From Fibrobacter succinogenes (GTDB lineage: Bacteria > Fibrobacterota > Fibrobacteria > Fibrobacterales > CADBQJ01): a stretch of DNA of 10,191 nucleotides. Shown here one piece after another: positions 8,592 to 10,191 of the stretch; positions within the stretch are counted from its first letter, which is position 1; every line of letters begins with the position of its first letter. The stretch covers positions 1 through 10,191 of the forward strand of contig CADBQJ010000130.1 in assembly GCA_902796785.1 (NCBI GenBank). The letters run 5' to 3'. Made by a program: the position numbers and the translations under genes. The notes under the pieces were generated by a model. It was not told the origin of the DNA. It did no database searches and worked only from the letters and a program-made list of their open reading frames with translations.

Positions 8592-10191
8592 CTACGCCTC
8601 CTTTTCCGGCTCGGCCGCGAGGGAACCTTCCGCGTCGCCGACCGCGACCGCGTGGACACGGGCGTCGCGCCCGCGCTCGGCGGGGCCGCCCTTCCTCCAG
8701 GCCCGGAAGATCGCGACGTTCAGCAGCGCGACCGCCAGGAGCAGGAATCCGCGGAAGGCCCAGGTGAATTCCAGCTGCGGGAATTCCGCGCCGAGGAAGG
8801 TCACCTTCGCGTCGGCGGGGACGTTGCTCAGCGTGAGGATCGGGAGCCCGTCGGTCAGCGTGAACGAGACCAGCAGGACGATCAGGTAGGCCGGGCAGAC
8901 GTACCGGATGACGGGCCTCAGGAAGCGGGGGAGCGCGAGCCGCGAGCCTTCGTTCATCAGGGCGAACGCCTCGCTGTCCTCGCTTCCGTCGTCGGTCTTC
9001 GCCCTGCGGCGCCCGAGAACGAACGAGAAGACGATCGCCTGGATCGCGCCGAAGACCACCAGCAGGAACGTGCCGCCCCAGAAGTCGAGTTCGTCCACCG
9101 TGCCCGCCCCGAGCCCGAAGATGGCCGCGAGGCCGCCGGCGAACGTGACCGCGCCGACGGCGGCGACGGACTTCCGGCGCGTGAACTTGAGGTCGTCCTC
9201 GCAGAAGCTGATCAGCGGCTGGAGGATGGAGATGGCGCTGGTGATGCCCGCGAAGAAGAGCAGGGCGAACCAGATCGTCTGCAGCGCCCCGCCGAGCGGG
9301 AGCGATCCGAACACGTAGGGCATGGTCTGGAAGCCGAGCCCGAAGGTGCCGAGCTTCGCGCATTCCTCGATGTTCGCGCCCGCGATGATGACCGCGACGG
9401 GGATGACGACCGTGCCGCCGACGACGATTTCGGCGAAGCCGTTCGTGGCGCTGGCGGTGAGCGAGGAGAGGACGAGGTCCTCCTTGGGCCTGAGGTAGCT
9501 CGCGTAGCACCAGATGATGCCCATGCCCAGGCTCATCGTGAAGAAGACCTGGCCGGCGGCCGCCATCCAGACCTTGGGATTGGCGAGCTCGCCGAAGTTC
9601 GGGTTCCACATGAAGGCGAGGCCCGCGCCGACGTTCGGAAGCGTCAGCACGCGCGCCACGAGGACGAGCCCGAGGACGAGGAGTATTGGCATGCAGATCT
9701 TGTTCACCCGCTCGATGCCCTTGCGCACGCCCAGGGCGATGACCGCCATGTTGCAGGCGAACGTGGCGAGGAAGAAGAGAATGGCGGCGGGAACCGGCCC
9801 GACGCAGCTCTTCAGCATGATGAAGTCGCCGAAGAAGGCCGTGACGGCCTCGGGCCCGCTCGACACGACCTCCATCAGCCGCCCGGTGAGCGAATACCAG
9901 GCGAACGCGAGAATCCACGACTGGATGAAGACGTAGTAGAAGATGATGAAAAGGGGAGGCAGGAGCCCGATCGAGCCCAGGTGCTTCGCCCAGGGGCGCT
10001 TCCTGCCGAAGAGGACGTGGAGCGTGCTCGGGGCCGTGCCGTAGCCGTGGCGGCCGGCGTAGCGCCCGAGGGTCCATTCCATCCAGGCGAGCGGGATGCC
10101 GAGCAGGAGGAAGGCGACGAGGTAGGGGATCATGAAGGCCCCGCCCCCGTTCGTGGCCGCCTGCACCGGGAAGCGCAGGAAGTTCCCCAGC
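8592..10191 (-). CDS. LeuT-like sodium:neurotransmitter symporter (NSS/SNF) family transporter, N-terminus missing
   Basis: The frame runs off the window; 532 residues are visible, starting LGNFLRFPVQAATNGGGAF, which aligns with LeuT from about Leu25 in the unwound TM1. The GTG at 10166 is an internal valine, not a start. The family imports amino acids with Na+ through the inner membrane. LeuT-like landmarks include GIPLAWMEWTLGRY, IFYYVFIQSW, KGIERVNKICMP, GQVFFTMSLGMG, the TM7 stretch TNGFAE and LFFAGITSAISILQPL. The Glu of TNGFAE falls at the position of LeuT Glu290, predicting chloride-independent transport. Substrate-pocket positions appear mostly LeuT-like, with Met where LeuT has Phe259 (alignment from memory). 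About 12 helices are expected, followed by a hydrophilic tail of about 35 residues. It is followed by a coupled MetS-like small gene, so methionine or another neutral amino acid is a reasonable but unproven substrate. Confidence 0.93.
   Translation of the reverse strand, partial: LGNFLRFPVQAATNGGGAFMIPYLVAFLLLGIPLAWMEWTLGRYAGRHGYGTAPSTLHVLFGRKRPWAKHLGSIGLLPPLFIIFYYVFIQSWILAFAWYSLTGRLMEVVSSGPEAVTAFFGDFIMLKSCVGPVPAAILFFLATFACNMAVIALGVRKGIERVNKICMPILLVLGLVLVARVLTLPNVGAGLAFMWNPNFGELANPKVWMAAAGQVFFTMSLGMGIIWCYASYLRPKEDLVLSSLTASATNGFAEIVVGGTVVIPVAVIIAGANIEECAKLGTFGLGFQTMPYVFGSLPLGGALQTIWFALLFFAGITSAISILQPLISFCEDDLKFTRRKSVAAVGAVTFAGGLAAIFGLGAGTVDELDFWGGTFLLVVFGAIQAIVFSFVLGRRRAKTDDGSEDSEAFALMNEGSRLALPRFLRPVIRYVCPAYLIVLLVSFTLTDGLPILTLSNVPADAKVTFLGAEFPQLEFTWAFRGFLLLAVALLNVAIFRAWRKGGPAERGRDARVHAVAVGDAEGSLAAEPEKEA

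Noticed and set aside
8551..9936. Plus-strand frames opposite the NSS transporter.
   Set aside because: They are Ser/Arg/Pro-rich shadows without conserved motifs, while the minus strand aligns with LeuT throughout.

Overview
The window is GC-rich bacterial DNA. One gene gives a strong taxonomic clue: the lipoprotein at 7177..8388 ends in a FISUMP domain (Fibrobacter succinogenes major paralogous domain, TIGR02145/PF09603). With its Cys-pair and Gly-Xaa-Yaa linker region, this points to a high-GC member of the Fibrobacterota, probably a relative of the gut Fibrobacteraceae. The assignment rests on protein features only; there is no rRNA or tRNA here.

Layout. At 1..420 is the 3' end of an unrecognised Ala/Glu/Lys-rich helical protein, closed by a strong hairpin terminator. 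A DUF4416 gene (531..1058, minus) and a four-gene plus-strand block diverge from an AT-rich gap of only 26 bp. The block (1085..6978) encodes a Nif3-like dinuclear-metal protein, a B12-dependent methionine synthase core (metH), a separate methionine synthase reactivation domain, and an alpha-D-phosphohexomutase. Its intergenic spacings are 10 bp, a 3-bp overlap and 2 bp, so it is very probably one operon. No cobalamin or SAM riboswitch can fit upstream of it.

Next comes a monocistronic FISUMP lipoprotein gene with its own low-GC promoter region. It is bracketed by two direct copies of a roughly 64-bp element (6982..7045 and 8397..8460). Each copy runs into a different Rho-independent hairpin, so the lipoprotein gene looks like a 1,415-bp cassette. 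At the right end, on the minus strand, are a LeuT-like sodium:neurotransmitter-symporter (NSS) family transporter, whose start lies beyond the window, and a coupled 35-residue single-helix protein resembling the small subunits of MetPS-type NSS systems. A shared bidirectional terminator separates them from the lipoprotein gene.

Functional themes. MetH regenerates methionine from homocysteine and methyl-tetrahydrofolate, and the separate activation protein would rescue oxidised cob(II)alamin with AdoMet and an electron donor. The nearby NSS transporter with a MetS-like partner could import methionine or another neutral amino acid, but that link is inference from neighbourhood. The most notable points are the split of MetH exactly at the cobalamin/activation linker, the repeat-bounded lipoprotein cassette with a compositionally foreign C-terminal segment, and the short 35-residue gene.
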